A model generated the notes under the pieces. That model did not search any database and was not told the DNA's origin. It worked only from the letters and a program-made list of their open reading frames with translations. A DNA stretch of 23,743 nt from Chara braunii (Eukaryota; Streptophyta; Charophyceae; Charales; Characeae), in the NCBI GenBank assembly GCA_003427395.1, contig BFEA01000425.1, positions 1,181,649 to 1,205,391 on the forward strand, given 5' to 3'. Shown here piece after piece: positions 7,557-16,328 of the stretch. Each line of letters starts with the position of its first letter. The first letter of the stretch is position 1. The translations under genes were made by a program, and so were the position numbers.

Positions 7557-8381
7557 ATGGAGGATAACCGGAGGTGCAAAAATGGATGGACCGTCCACTT
7601 GGCAACAACGAATTTGACGGAGAGAGAGATAGAGGCCCTCATGCGATTGCGAGTGAAACTTGGGGATAACGACGTCATAACAAGTTCATTCAACGAAGAC
7701 ACAAAAAAAGAATTAATGATGACAGTCAACGATTTTAGCTTGATAATGATAGAAAAAAAGTGGTTGAACGAACAGATAGTTAATTTTTATCTTAACCTTG
7801 TCCGACTGGACAATGAGTGTCGTGTCAAGCACCATAATTGCAATTCGAAGAACGAAAACGTCGTTAGAACAGGAAAGGGGCGCATTTCTACAATAGCAGT
7901 TCTAAGCTCATTTTTTTTTGCAAAACTATTTGATAGCAATATGAAGTTCAAGTACGAAAAGGTTCGCAGCTGGTTCACAGAGGTCATGATTAGCGACATG
8001 GATTTGATCATTGCACCTTTTTACGTCGCGCACAACCAACATTGGACACTCGTAGTGGCAGACCTTAGGCGTATGAAATTTGAGTACTACGATTCGCTGA
8101 CGCCGGATGTTGAACTCGCGGCGAAGGTGACAGGGGGGTTCGCAAGATTTCTGTACATGAAGTCGGTCGAACAAGGTCAAGAAATTGACACGAACAACTT
8201 CAACCATATATGGCAAGTGGAAGGCATTCCAAAGCAGCGCGACTTCAACGAGTGCGGTGTGTTTATGCTGACATATGCATCACTATTGGCGAGAAGGTTT
8301 CTTCCACCTTTCACGTTCACATCAAATGATACAAAAAAAATACGATGCTGGATAGCTTTCGACGTAGCTGTTGTGGAGTAG
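7557..8381 (+). CDS. Ulp1/SENP-like C48 cysteine protease (deSUMOylase-type)
   Basis: A 274-codon uninterrupted ORF from ATG 7557 to TAG 8379-8381; an in-frame TAA at 7518-7520 limits extension, and the only earlier possible start is a TTG at 7533. The protein has the Ulp1 entry motif KKWLNEQIVNFYLNL (about residues 64-78) and the catalytic set: His162 in AHNQHWTLVV, Asp179 in EYYDSLTP, the oxyanion Gln227 in PKQRDF and Cys233 in FNECGVFM. Families with this fold cleave SUMO or related modifiers, usually in the nucleus. The length matches a bare catalytic domain plus a short N-terminal extension. Ulp1 genes are frequent passengers of plant and algal DNA transposons, and this one follows the decayed ParB-like gene on the same strand. 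Unlike that gene it is intact. Substrate unknown; a missing upstream exon is possible. Confidence 0.85.
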   Translation: MEDNRRCKNGWTVHLATTNLTEREIEALMRLRVKLGDNDVITSSFNEDTKKELMMTVNDFSLIMIEKKWLNEQIVNFYLNLVRLDNECRVKHHNCNSKNENVVRTGKGRISTIAVLSSFFFAKLFDSNMKFKYEKVRSWFTEVMISDMDLIIAPFYVAHNQHWTLVVADLRRMKFEYYDSLTPDVELAAKVTGGFARFLYMKSVEQGQEIDTNNFNHIWQVEGIPKQRDFNECGVFMLTYASLLARRFLPPFTFTSNDTKKIRCWIAFDVAVVE

Positions 8382-8580
8382 ACGAATTTGTTCCATTTAC
8401 AGTAAAGACGTTCAAACACATGAAATCACCATGTAGTGATCACAAATAGATCTGATATAGGAGAATAATAGTTTTTAAGTAAAACGAGGATTAATTATGG
8501 GGTTCACGATGAATGTAACTGGTCATGCGATAAGGACATCTTATGAAAGGTCATTTTATCTCTTACATATTACTCCTCTC

Positions 8581-8740
8581 CTCCTTACCCCTTACCCCTT
8601 ACCCCTTACCTCTTACCCCCTACCCCTTACCCCCCTTACCCCTTACCTCTTACCCCTTNCCCCCCTACCCCTTACCCCTTACCCCTTACCCCTTACCCTT
8701 ACCCTTACCCTTACCCCTTAACCCTTACCCCTTACCCCCC
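8581..8740 (+). repeat. CCCCTTA / CCCTTA low-complexity tract
   Basis: About 160 bases of irregular CCCCTTA units with a CCCTTA section near 8697-8720; base 8659 is N. One strand is almost free of G. The unit is not the plant telomere repeat (CCCTAAA) nor CCCTAA. The interval from the protease stop (8382) to here shows nothing else. After the tract, 8741-8960 is AT-rich with A-runs and no gene. Confidence 0.9.
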
Positions 8741-9002
8741 TTTTCATATCACAAATAATTCAAAAATGAAGAAAAAAAGAGGAAAAAATTAGAGTTTCAA
8801 TTTCGTTCAAAAAATAAAAAATGTCCGTTTTGACGAAATCGTAGTTCATTGCAGGTGGTTCCTGCTATTATGACGTTGTTCAGTTATGCTGTATGCTAAA
8901 GTGATGCCTCACCAGGCCGAATATGGTAGGTGTGTTGCACCCTGGCACAAGGGTCATGCTTTCAAAGCCCTTTTGCAAGTCCTTTCGCAAGTCCAGTATC
9001 CC

Positions 9003-9023
9003 AGCGGTGGTAGGAGAACCGCC
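9003..9023 (+). repeat. mini-hairpin motif, copy 1
   Basis: Each copy contains GCGGT and ACCGC as a 5-bp stem around a 9-base loop (GGTAGGAGA). This copy matches the inverted copy at 9793-9813 at 20 of 21 positions. Confidence 0.6.
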
Positions 9024-9301
9024 AACATTAAGGACTTTCTATGGTAAGTGATGATATGTACCAATGTTGTGATTGCAACTAGACTAACAACCATACTTTT
9101 GTACTGACAGCAAGCTACTAGGCTCATCTGCTGGGATTGAGCTTTGGCAGGTAAACCTACAGAGCAGACTAAGTTGTATGCCTATTTGCCAGCGTATGAT
9201 GAATGATAGTATACACAGGTCTCCTGCCTGTTGCCAGGAGAATTGGAGACCGATTGCAGGTATTAATCTGCTACATCTCATTCACATCCTGTACACCCCA
9301 A

Positions 9302-9320
9302 CAGTGGTAGGAGAGCCGCC
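9302..9320 (+). repeat. mini-hairpin motif, copy 2
   Basis: CAGTGGTAGGAGAGCCGCC matches copy 1 at 17 of 19 positions. The two differences weaken the stem. The bases after it (AGAATTG) resemble those after copy 3 (CGAATTG). Confidence 0.55.
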
Positions 9321-9792
9321 AGAATTGGATCAGCAATGCAATGTGTTGCGTCGGGGTCAGAGTTATTAGTCGTATACTCAGAGTGTTATTTCCCAGTGGG
9401 ATACAGGCCAAACCCTTCCCCTACTTGAGCTGTATTTGTTAAAACTGATGTAGTCCCGTTTGCAGCCCTTCCTGGAAGATTCCTTTGGAGTGTGTGGGGG
9501 ATATGCTCCGTCAACGTTGAGTCCGCCTTGAGTTAGACCATCACAGGTGGTCGTGCAATTGCCAGCATCATCCCCTGCATCATGAAGATTTCATCCACTT
9601 CCCACCGACCCACTCACTTGCTGAATGTTGGGATATGAGCCAGGACACGACAGAAATGGCCACAGTCCTAGGAAACAACAAACAATGCTCTCTGTATTAT
9701 AAGATGTATCAATGAGATGCTGGACCCGGTTTCCAACAGGTGCCGCTCCCCACCAATAGATGGAGCAGCCCGACAGATAAGCCCTCAATTCG

Positions 9793-9813
9793 GGCGGTTC
9801 TCTTACCACCGCT
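9793..9813 (-). repeat. mini-hairpin motif, copy 3 (inverted)
   Basis: Reverse orientation of copy 1, forming the inner part of the candidate right inverted end. Confidence 0.6.
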
Positions 9814-9847
9814 GAAATCGAGGGCTTACGCAAGGGCTATTTTTCGG

Positions 9848-9910
9848 TATATATATATATATATATGATCCAGGACACCGGCCGCTGCCTTTTTTTTTTT
9901 TTTTTTTTTT
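9848..9910. repeat. (TA)n run and poly-T run
   Basis: A TA dinucleotide run covers 9848-9866 and a 21-base T-run covers 9890-9910. From there to the gap (9911-10212) I see no gene; a small palindromic word, AACCCTTAACCCTTAGGGTT, lies near 9976. Confidence 0.85.
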
Positions 9911-10212
9911 CCCGCTGCCATATTGATGTACCTCCGTGTTGGATTTTTATCAGTCTTCATCTCACATAGCGTTTAAACCCTTAACCCTTAGGGTTTTCAA
10001 GGTATGGCCCTTATCTTTAGTTGTAGTCCCACTCATGTCCTTCCTTCGGGCCGGGTTTGTCCACCCGTGTCACTCCTGCATCCGCTGATCATTGTCCTTG
10101 TGCCTGCCGACCGCTAACCTTCTGTGGTTGTTGCTGCGCCTTACGTGGTGTGGAGTCCCGTTTCCATTTTGCGCAGCGGGTGATTAGGAAGGTGGGGGGC
10201 GGGGCACCCGGG

Positions 10213-10491
10213 NNNNNNNNNNNNNNNNNNNNNNNNNNNNNNNNNNNNNNNNNNNNNNNNNNNNNNNNNNNNNNNNNNNNNNNNNNNNNNNNNNNNNNNN
10301 NNNNNNNNNNNNNNNNNNNNNNNNNNNNNNNNNNNNNNNNNNNNNNNNNNNNNNNNNNNNNNNNNNNNNNNNNNNNNNNNNNNNNNNNNNNNNNNNNNNN
10401 NNNNNNNNNNNNNNNNNNNNNNNNNNNNNNNNNNNNNNNNNNNNNNNNNNNNNNNNNNNNNNNNNNNNNNNNNNNNNNNNNNNNNNNNNNN
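10213..10491. other. assembly gap (279 Ns)
   Basis: Undetermined bases. Open frames that span it are meaningless, and nothing can be said about continuity across it. Confidence 1.
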
Positions 10492-11376
10492 CGGAAAGAC
10501 AGCGAGATGGGGTGTGCCAAGGATTTTTGGAAAATTGAGTGTGGGGACACGGACAGAACCGAAGTCCCCTGTCCCGGTCCGACTTAGTAAGAAGGGAGGG
10601 TCCGTCACTACGCGGGTGTCAAGGGAGAAAAAGGCGTGCGCGGGACGTTCGGCGCGGGGAAGTTCAATCCAAAAAGTATCGTTGAACTTCCCATCGGACC
10701 GTTGCTCTTCGCTTCGAGTGAAAGGGTGCGGATACGCATTTGGTGTCTCGCTTTCGGATCAAGTCCTGACACGGTGACCGCTCATTGCACAATTCAGAAT
10801 GTGACGTGGAGGGTCTCAGCCGCGTAGCTCATTCCTTATGTTCGTCCTCACTCCGTACTCGGTAGTGGAAGCCTTTTGATTGGTGACGGTCGAAGCGACA
10901 ACAATCGCTACACAGAGTGTTAGGCCAATGGGGCGCCACTGCCGTCCACGGAATGACGATCAACTCATTAAACGGTAATAGCAACGAATAAGGCGGAAAA
11001 TGTGTATTAATAATGACAAAGCCCGCCCCGACAGATCCTGAGCACCGAGTTTCGGGAGGGAAATAATATCGGCCGCCGATCTTGGTGACGGCTTCTCATA
11101 CGTCCCACTCGCATACACGTGTCCTTTTCTCGTTGTACGGGGAGGGACGTGGCGGGGATACCAGAGATCGGCGCCCAGTCGGGTTGAGGCCGTCGGTCCA
11201 CATGTCAGTCCAATCAATCACAAGGGTTGGTTTCAATCAGTCATCGTCAATCCGACACCCCTAACGATCGACAATACACCATCTATCGATCGGGTTTTTC
11301 TGACGATCGCCTTCATTTACTTTGGTCATGCGAAGCAAAAAGAGAGCATTCCTTCATTTCTCCCTAAAGATAATTC
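10492..11376. other. no gene recognised
   Basis: Mixed-composition sequence with only short open frames on both strands and no protein motif. It may be regulatory or degraded repeat DNA; nothing visible decides. Confidence 0.6.
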
Positions 11377-11410
11377 AGAGAGAGAGAAAGAGGGAAAGAG
11401 AGAGAGAGAG
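11377..11410 (+). repeat. GA-rich microsatellite
   Basis: AGAGAG units broken by AAAG and GGGAAAG variants. Confidence 0.85.
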
Positions 11411-13010
11411 CATTTGCGAGGATCTAATGGTCTCGCCAAGAAGTTCCATACAGAAACCGTGGGGACAGTACTCACATCAGGTGGGACATGGTGGGTGATC
11501 CATGCATGCAGGTCGTACGTGGCGTCCCTCTTCTTTTCTGAGGAGATACACCGCCTTTTGGGTTATGGGTAGTGCATTCCGGATTGAAGACCCCGGTGTA
11601 TTCTCTCGACATCACATCATCGACAAATCTAAACACTCTTGCATTCTCGAACAAAATCCCAACAACATTGCCCTTGCCAATTACTCAACCCTTCTCATGC
11701 AGTCCATTCACAATAATTCTTTGGCCTAATCAAAGATCAGTCCATCAATTACAATCTCCTCATACGAGTATTTCCATCTACACTCGTGGTTACTCGTCGT
11801 GGTGCGAAAATGACAGACATGCATTATTCAGCTTTCCGTGTGCTCTGCACCCCTGCCCCTTCATCCCTTGGCTAATCAAAACGCCAGCCCATTAGACAAC
11901 CATTCCATGACAAACATACATAGTCATAAGGTAGGTAGGGAGAAAAAATGTGAAATGGATACAATAAATAACAATCATACAAAAATTCGGAGATGAAAAG
12001 AAGTCCCGGCTTAACTGTCGTAAAGCTACACTCAGACCAAAGGACAAATTCGAGACAAGGAGGCGCATCCTCAGTAAAGTTTCGTCATGGCCCCAGACCA
12101 TTCATTCATCCAACTCTCGTTCCTATCCTAATACATGCACCGACGATCCCGGCCATCGCGTGCCACCTTCCACCAGTGCGATCGTCACCCCGCCGACCCA
12201 GGTTCTGCACGGGCTTGCCTCGATCCCACAGTCCGTCATGGCGATCAGGCGCGCAGCCAGCTAGTCTACAGTCAGCCCGTCGGGACTTTCCGACTCGCGA
12301 CACATACACACACCATCTAGCCAATGCTTCCCGGAAGCTAGCTGACGAGTTGAGAGAGAGTTTTGCGGATGCGCCAACGGAATTTATAGTTGCGAGAAGG
12401 GAGATAGATGCGGGGAAAGATGAAGAGTAGGACAGAGGAGGGTGAGGGAGGGCTTGAGGGTAATCGCCCATCGAAAGCCATGTTGATCCCTCAAAGTCCG
12501 ATCTCAGCCAATCAGAATTGTCGCGTAGTAGGAGTCTCCTCTTACACGACGCTTCTCCTTGGCTAGATGGAAAAAGAGGATCGACTAGGTTTTCGAGCGC
12601 GGGTTTTAGAGCGGGAAGAAGAAGAATGCGAAGGATAGAACGAAACAGATTCAAAATCGGATGATCAAGAAAGAGAAAAAGGGCGCGCGCGGGGAAGGAG
12701 AGAGAAAAACAGTCACAGGGGGAGGGAGCGAGAAGCATGTGCGCGCGAGGGAGGGTGCTGAGAGGAGTGCGAGAAGGAAGGAGGAGGGAGCTCGTATGCA
12801 TGGTGTCGAACAACAAAAGAAAAATGGCCACCGAAACAGTTGCAGTTTTTCCCAGCCCTACGCTAATTCAAAAATTGAAATCACCATATCCACACGCAAA
12901 GTAGGCGCGGGAAAAGAAAGAAAGTCCTACGTCTATCCATATTCCTACAAAATTCCAAGAGTTTTCCATGCCGAGGCCGAGAACATTCGCGCGTGAAAGG
13001 ACACATCGAG
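11411..13010. other. no gene recognised; purine-rich segment at about 12600-12800
   Basis: Open frames exist on both strands (the longest is 241 codons on the minus strand, 12106-12831), but none shows a known motif and the longest simply reads the complement of a GA-rich stretch. A CCAAT-like word, AGCCAATCAG, lies at 12506-12515, which could be part of a promoter, but no gene follows it convincingly on either strand. Confidence 0.5.
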
Positions 13011-13113
13011 TTCCGTCAATTATGGAATTCCTAACCGTCGAGCCGAATTTCGAGCGCGCTCACTAAGGCGCGCGTAATTCCCATGCATTTGCAAATTACA
13101 AAAATTGACGGAA
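13011..13113. repeat. nested imperfect hairpin, about 103 bp
   Basis: The outer arms TTCCGTCAATT (13011-13021) and AATTGACGGAA (13103-13113) pair perfectly. Inside them ATGGAATT (13022-13029) pairs with AATTCCCAT (13076-13084) with one bulge, and innermost GCGCGC (13054-13059) pairs with GCGCGC (13068-13073) around an 8-base loop. A small MITE, a structured RNA or the base of a foldback element are all possible. Confidence 0.55.
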
Positions 13114-13311
13114 TTTCAAGAATCACTAGTGCTGACAAAAATATAGGTCTCGGCGAGGTACCTTTAATCGAGAAAAAATAAAAAGGGGTTTTCGGGGACT
13201 GAGCAAGACAAAAGAAACAAGGGGAGGGAAGGGGTCCGGAAGATGGCGCAGGTCCGGAAGCAGGTACGTCAGGTCTGAGGCACGTTGGGCATAAGCGGTG
13301 TGGTGGGGAAA

Positions 13312-15165
13312 CTACGATGGCAGTGATGGCAGCGAAGCAGGTGGCCCAGGAGATGGGAGAAGGACAAAGTTTGGCTGGAGGTACGGGACTTGAAAGTCAG
13401 AGAAGGGTCTCCTTTCCCATGTGGCTTTCGTGGTCTTCCATGGTTTCCATGTGATGTTCGAAGAGGCATCCAGCTCGGAGAATAGTCTGTTGGGATCTTG
13501 TCAAATCTGTACGTACGAGTCTTGGATTGCTTGCCTACCGAGGGGATCTTCCTCCTCCAGCAGGTCCCTTTTCATCAACTTCCATGCTTCCCGGGTCCTG
13601 GTCCTAATTCGGTCTTCAATGGCTTGTTGTGCCTGCTGTAAACCAAATTGCTGCTCATTCCTTTCAAAGGAACAACGGGCTCTCCAAGCCATCATGACGA
13701 TGAGCCACCGAGTGTATGAGAACAAGTTGGTTGCATATGGGGACCAGTGGACCTGCAGATGGCAGTTGTTTCCAAGGAGTAGAAGGCCAAGATCCCAGGG
13801 GATATGGTGGTCAGTGAGAGAATGGAAAGCAGCATCCCACCACTGCCATAGTTGGGTGACCATTGGACATGCCAACATGCAGTGTTCAAGGGTCGCACGG
13901 GCCGGCATCCGACTGCTCGTGCAATATGCACAGATAGGAGACAACTCACCTTTCTGTTCGAGATGTGTTCTGGAGACAAGTCAGTCAGGAGTGGGGAGGC
14001 ATCGGTGCAGGATCTGCCACTGCAGCGACCTGTGGTTCGTCGGCATGATCTTCGCAACTTTAGACCAGGCGAATGATTGTGACAGGTTTGGTTCCAAGGA
14101 CGAGTCCCGCGGCCATCTGTTTGCTAATGTATTGTTGATTTCCTGGTCTTGTCACGATGCTTTGTATCCCCCTTTAACTGTGTAATCCCATATGTGCATA
14201 GGCCCAGGGCCAGGCCACTCCCACTCGGCCGGATCGAAGGGGAGTCTGGCAACTAGCATTGGTGACTGAAATGTGTAGAGGTTATTTTGTGGATCTCCTA
14301 CCACACTGACTTGCATCTTACAACCCAGTCGTGTGTTGTGTCTAGGTGTTCATTCTTTGTCAGTTTGGAGAACTTCGCCCCGGACAACTGGGGCTCGTAT
14401 GCTTTCAGCACAAAGACCTCGTTTCTCATATTCGTGACTTTAAAGACAACCAAGGGGTGGGGAAGATTTGCGTCTCTAACCACCCAGTCGTTTTTTTCCA
14501 CCGTTGGGCCCTTCGGCAAGGTGAGGCGCCAAGCAAGAGGGAGGGCTTCTTTTAGCAAACCCACTTTTTCTTCAATCTGTTTTGTATGTGTGAGTTTGTT
14601 GCGCAGTTGGGTGGGGGTTGCCCAATCCCCGCTGTCCAGGTCCGACAAGTCCCCTACTGTAAAAACTCCCTTCTTGGCCTAGGTGAGCCATGGAGAGTTC
14701 GTCGTCAGGGGAAAGGGGTCGCCTATTTCTTGGAGGATATGCGGGTTACCAAAGAGAGGTTGCCTCCATATGCCGTGCCATCTATTCAGGGGGTGTTTCT
14801 GTTGAGGCCCTCTTTGCTTCCAGAGCTTGAGCATATTGGGCCAGAGTGGATCCACCGTTGTGTCTTGCTTTGTGGCATGTATCGAATTCGCTGATTGTGT
14901 TTTTTGGGGGGGCGATGGAACAGTCCGGTGGCTGTTTGTGAGCCACTGGAGCGGGTGCACCATTCTCGCCTGCGTTTGCGGGGCTAGATTGGCTATTTGC
15001 AGGTAGGCCAGCTGTTCCCACGGGATGTCGTTCCCTATTAGCAGCCTCACTAAGAACTTAAACATGAGCGCCTCACTTTCTCTCTCCGGGTCCAAGATCC
15101 TCAAGGCCCCCCTTTAGCCCTGGGTTGTGAGAGCACATCCCATTTCACCCTGTTGAGACAAAATT
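13312..15165 (-). pseudogene. LINE ORF2: C-terminal region with CCHC zinc-binding module, broken
   Basis: Reading resumes after the insertion with CALTTQG, LKGGL and RILDPERESEALMFKFLVRL, the GGL-I-D box that normally follows the IWY box. The pieces 15104-14679, 14648-14298, about 14294-13984 and 13980-13501 are joined by a TAG (14679-14681), a frameshift near 14295, a TGA (13981-13983) and further stops. The zinc-binding module is CAYC, 12 residues, H, 4 residues, C in ICAYCTSSRMPARATLEHC, followed by QLWQWWDAA. A TGA at about 13498 separates a further tail that runs to TAG 13312-13314. It is clearly homologous to the plus-strand copy at 22569-23743. Confidence 0.85.
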
Positions 15166-15379
15166 GAGATTTTGCGCTGTTTTTTTAGAGGTATGTTGTA
15201 AGCGCTTTCTTTAGTCTGGCGTCAGCAGAAAAATTCCCACGAGAAAAAAATAAAAATTGAAAAAAAAATCCATTAAAAAAAAATCCTTCATATTAATAAA
15301 TTATCATTCCAATGTTCGTCCAATTCTAAAATTTTCAGTTTTATTTGATAAGTTCCCGTCTAAATAATATTATGAGTTT

Positions 15380-15670
15380 TCCTGAGCTACCAGCCGGCCA
15401 CCCGGGTCCCGGGTGGCCAGCCCGTGCAAGGATCAGGTAAGGTCCCAGCAAAAAAAAAAAAAAAAAAAAGAATCCAAATATTCTGAAAAATAACTATGTT
15501 ATGCAGAAAAATAAACAGAAGAACGTTTGCCTCACGAACACATCAAAATTCTTCACCAAATTTAAAATAAAAAATAAAATTCAAAAATATTTTATTTATT
15601 TTTATTTTTTTTAATTATTTTGGTCCGGCCGGGCAAGTGACCCCGGGCCACTCTGGTAGCCTAGGAGTTT
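15380..15670. repeat. MITE-like GC-rich foldback ends around an AT-rich body
   Basis: The left end contains GAGCTACCAG and a perfect 23-bp palindrome, GGCCACCCGGG-T-CCCGGGTGGCC, at 15396-15418. The right end (about 15640-15670), read on the minus strand, gives TCCTAGGCTACCAGAGTGGC followed by CCGGGG. The ends are imperfect inverted repeats enclosing about 240 bp with a 19-base A-run. The sharp GC contrast with the flanks supports a separate element of about 290 bp. Confidence 0.55.
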
Positions 15671-15698
15671 TCCCTTCCAACTTCATCTATTTGTTCAA

Positions 15699-15871
15699 GA
15701 TGGAATGGAAGTCTGGACGAGTTTATGAAATGTTTTAATTAATTTTTTTTTCTACTACAACAGATATCTTCTTATTTAGATTGGATTAACCTATTTATGA
15801 CTGAAAATCCTTACTTAGAACGACAGTCTAATTAAAATATTTCATGAACTCATCTAGACTTTAATTCCATC
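15699..15871. repeat. 42-bp inverted repeat pair
   Basis: The arm at 15699-15740 and the reverse complement of 15830-15871 match at 36 of 42 positions; five of the six differences are transitions. The 89-base loop contains CTTCTTATTTAGATTG, which recurs inverted just outside the right arm. This is a foldback structure, probably part of a nested element. Confidence 0.75.
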
Positions 15872-16066
15872 TCTAGCATGCAGTCCAAATAAGAAGGGAT
15901 ACCCTATTCTTGGAATGCAAGTTTGCAAGTAAGATGAAAATTTTTAAAATTGGAATGACATTTTTTTAAATGGAATGAAAATTTAAAATTTAGATTGTAA
16001 TTTTACTATAGAATGATTATTTAATTATGGGGAATTTTTCCGTTGGTGTTGTCATTTGTTCAGGGG

Positions 16067-16324
16067 TCATACTGCTAATTTGTACCAGATGGCCGCCAAG
16101 ATGACACTGTTGATAGTCAGCGCACGTCCCACGAGTAAGGTGTGCAGACCCTCCCACTTGGCCAATCGATCCACTGCCACATCGACCAGCATATCTCCCT
16201 GGTCAGGGGGGGGGGGGGGCACCGCAGTCAGTCTCACACCCAAGATCCGGATGGCTTCTTCTTCACGGGCCCAAGCGACCTTCAGTTCAAGGGCGAGGGC
16301 TCTCCTTGAGGGTGGAGTCGCCAA
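16067..16324 (-). pseudogene. LINE ORF2: post-RT (thumb) segment
   Basis: This piece, in a third frame, reads AIRILGVRLTAVPPPPPDQG, then LAKWEGLHTLLVGRALTINS and VILAAIWYKLAV. It matches the usual LINE order of an LGV-LT box, a W-helix, and a GR-x-INS-x-IWY box right after the reverse transcriptase. The run of five prolines is encoded by a homopolymer at 16207-16220. The next residues are cut off at about 16045 by the insertion. Confidence 0.75.
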
Positions 16325-16328
16325 CCCT

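Larger units (their letters stand above)
8961..9840. mobile_element. candidate non-autonomous element with imperfect inverted ends
   Basis: The left side reads AGCCCTT (8966-8972), then GCAAGTCC, then AGCGGTGGTAGGAGAACCGCC (9003-9023, of which 20 bases match). The right side, read on the minus strand from 9840, gives AGCCCTTGCGTAAGCCC and then nearly the same GCGGTGGTAAGAGAACCGCC. The ends are therefore inverted over about 45-60 bp, the outer parts with gaps. A third internal copy of the core lies at 9302-9320. No ORF of note lies inside, and no target-site duplication was found. A MITE or foldback element is the simplest reading, but boundaries are uncertain and it could instead be unrelated DNA carrying a repeated hairpin. 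Confidence 0.4.
15170..16045. mobile_element. AT-rich insertion inside LINE copy 1, itself composite
   Basis: LINE protein sequence stops at IWYKLAV on one side (about 16060) and resumes near CALTTQG and GGL on the other (about 15165). Between them lie about 880 bases of AT-rich DNA with no coding potential. The outer parts share the words TCATTCCAAT and AAAATTTTCA in inverted orientation (about 15305-15345 and 15930-15962), which may be degenerate terminal repeats. No clear target-site duplication was found. It is most simply a nested non-autonomous element. Confidence 0.6.

Noticed and set aside
8581-8740. Telomere or interstitial telomere repeat
   Set aside because: The units are CCCCTTA and CCCTTA, not CCCTAAA or CCCTAA, and are irregular.
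10057-10608. ORFs of 150-176 codons on both strands
   Set aside because: They span the N gap and are mostly undetermined residues.
11993-12430. 145-codon plus-strand ORF ending in an acidic, helix-like tail
   Set aside because: The tail looks protein-like, but the first part is Pro/Ser/Arg-rich with no motif and nothing supports a gene structure.
12106-12831. 241-codon minus-strand ORF
   Set aside because: No motif; it covers a GA-rich stretch whose complement is poor in stops, and composition explains it.
13421-14185. 254-codon plus-strand ORF
   Set aside because: Shadow of the LINE C-terminal region, which reads on the minus strand and aligns with copy 2.
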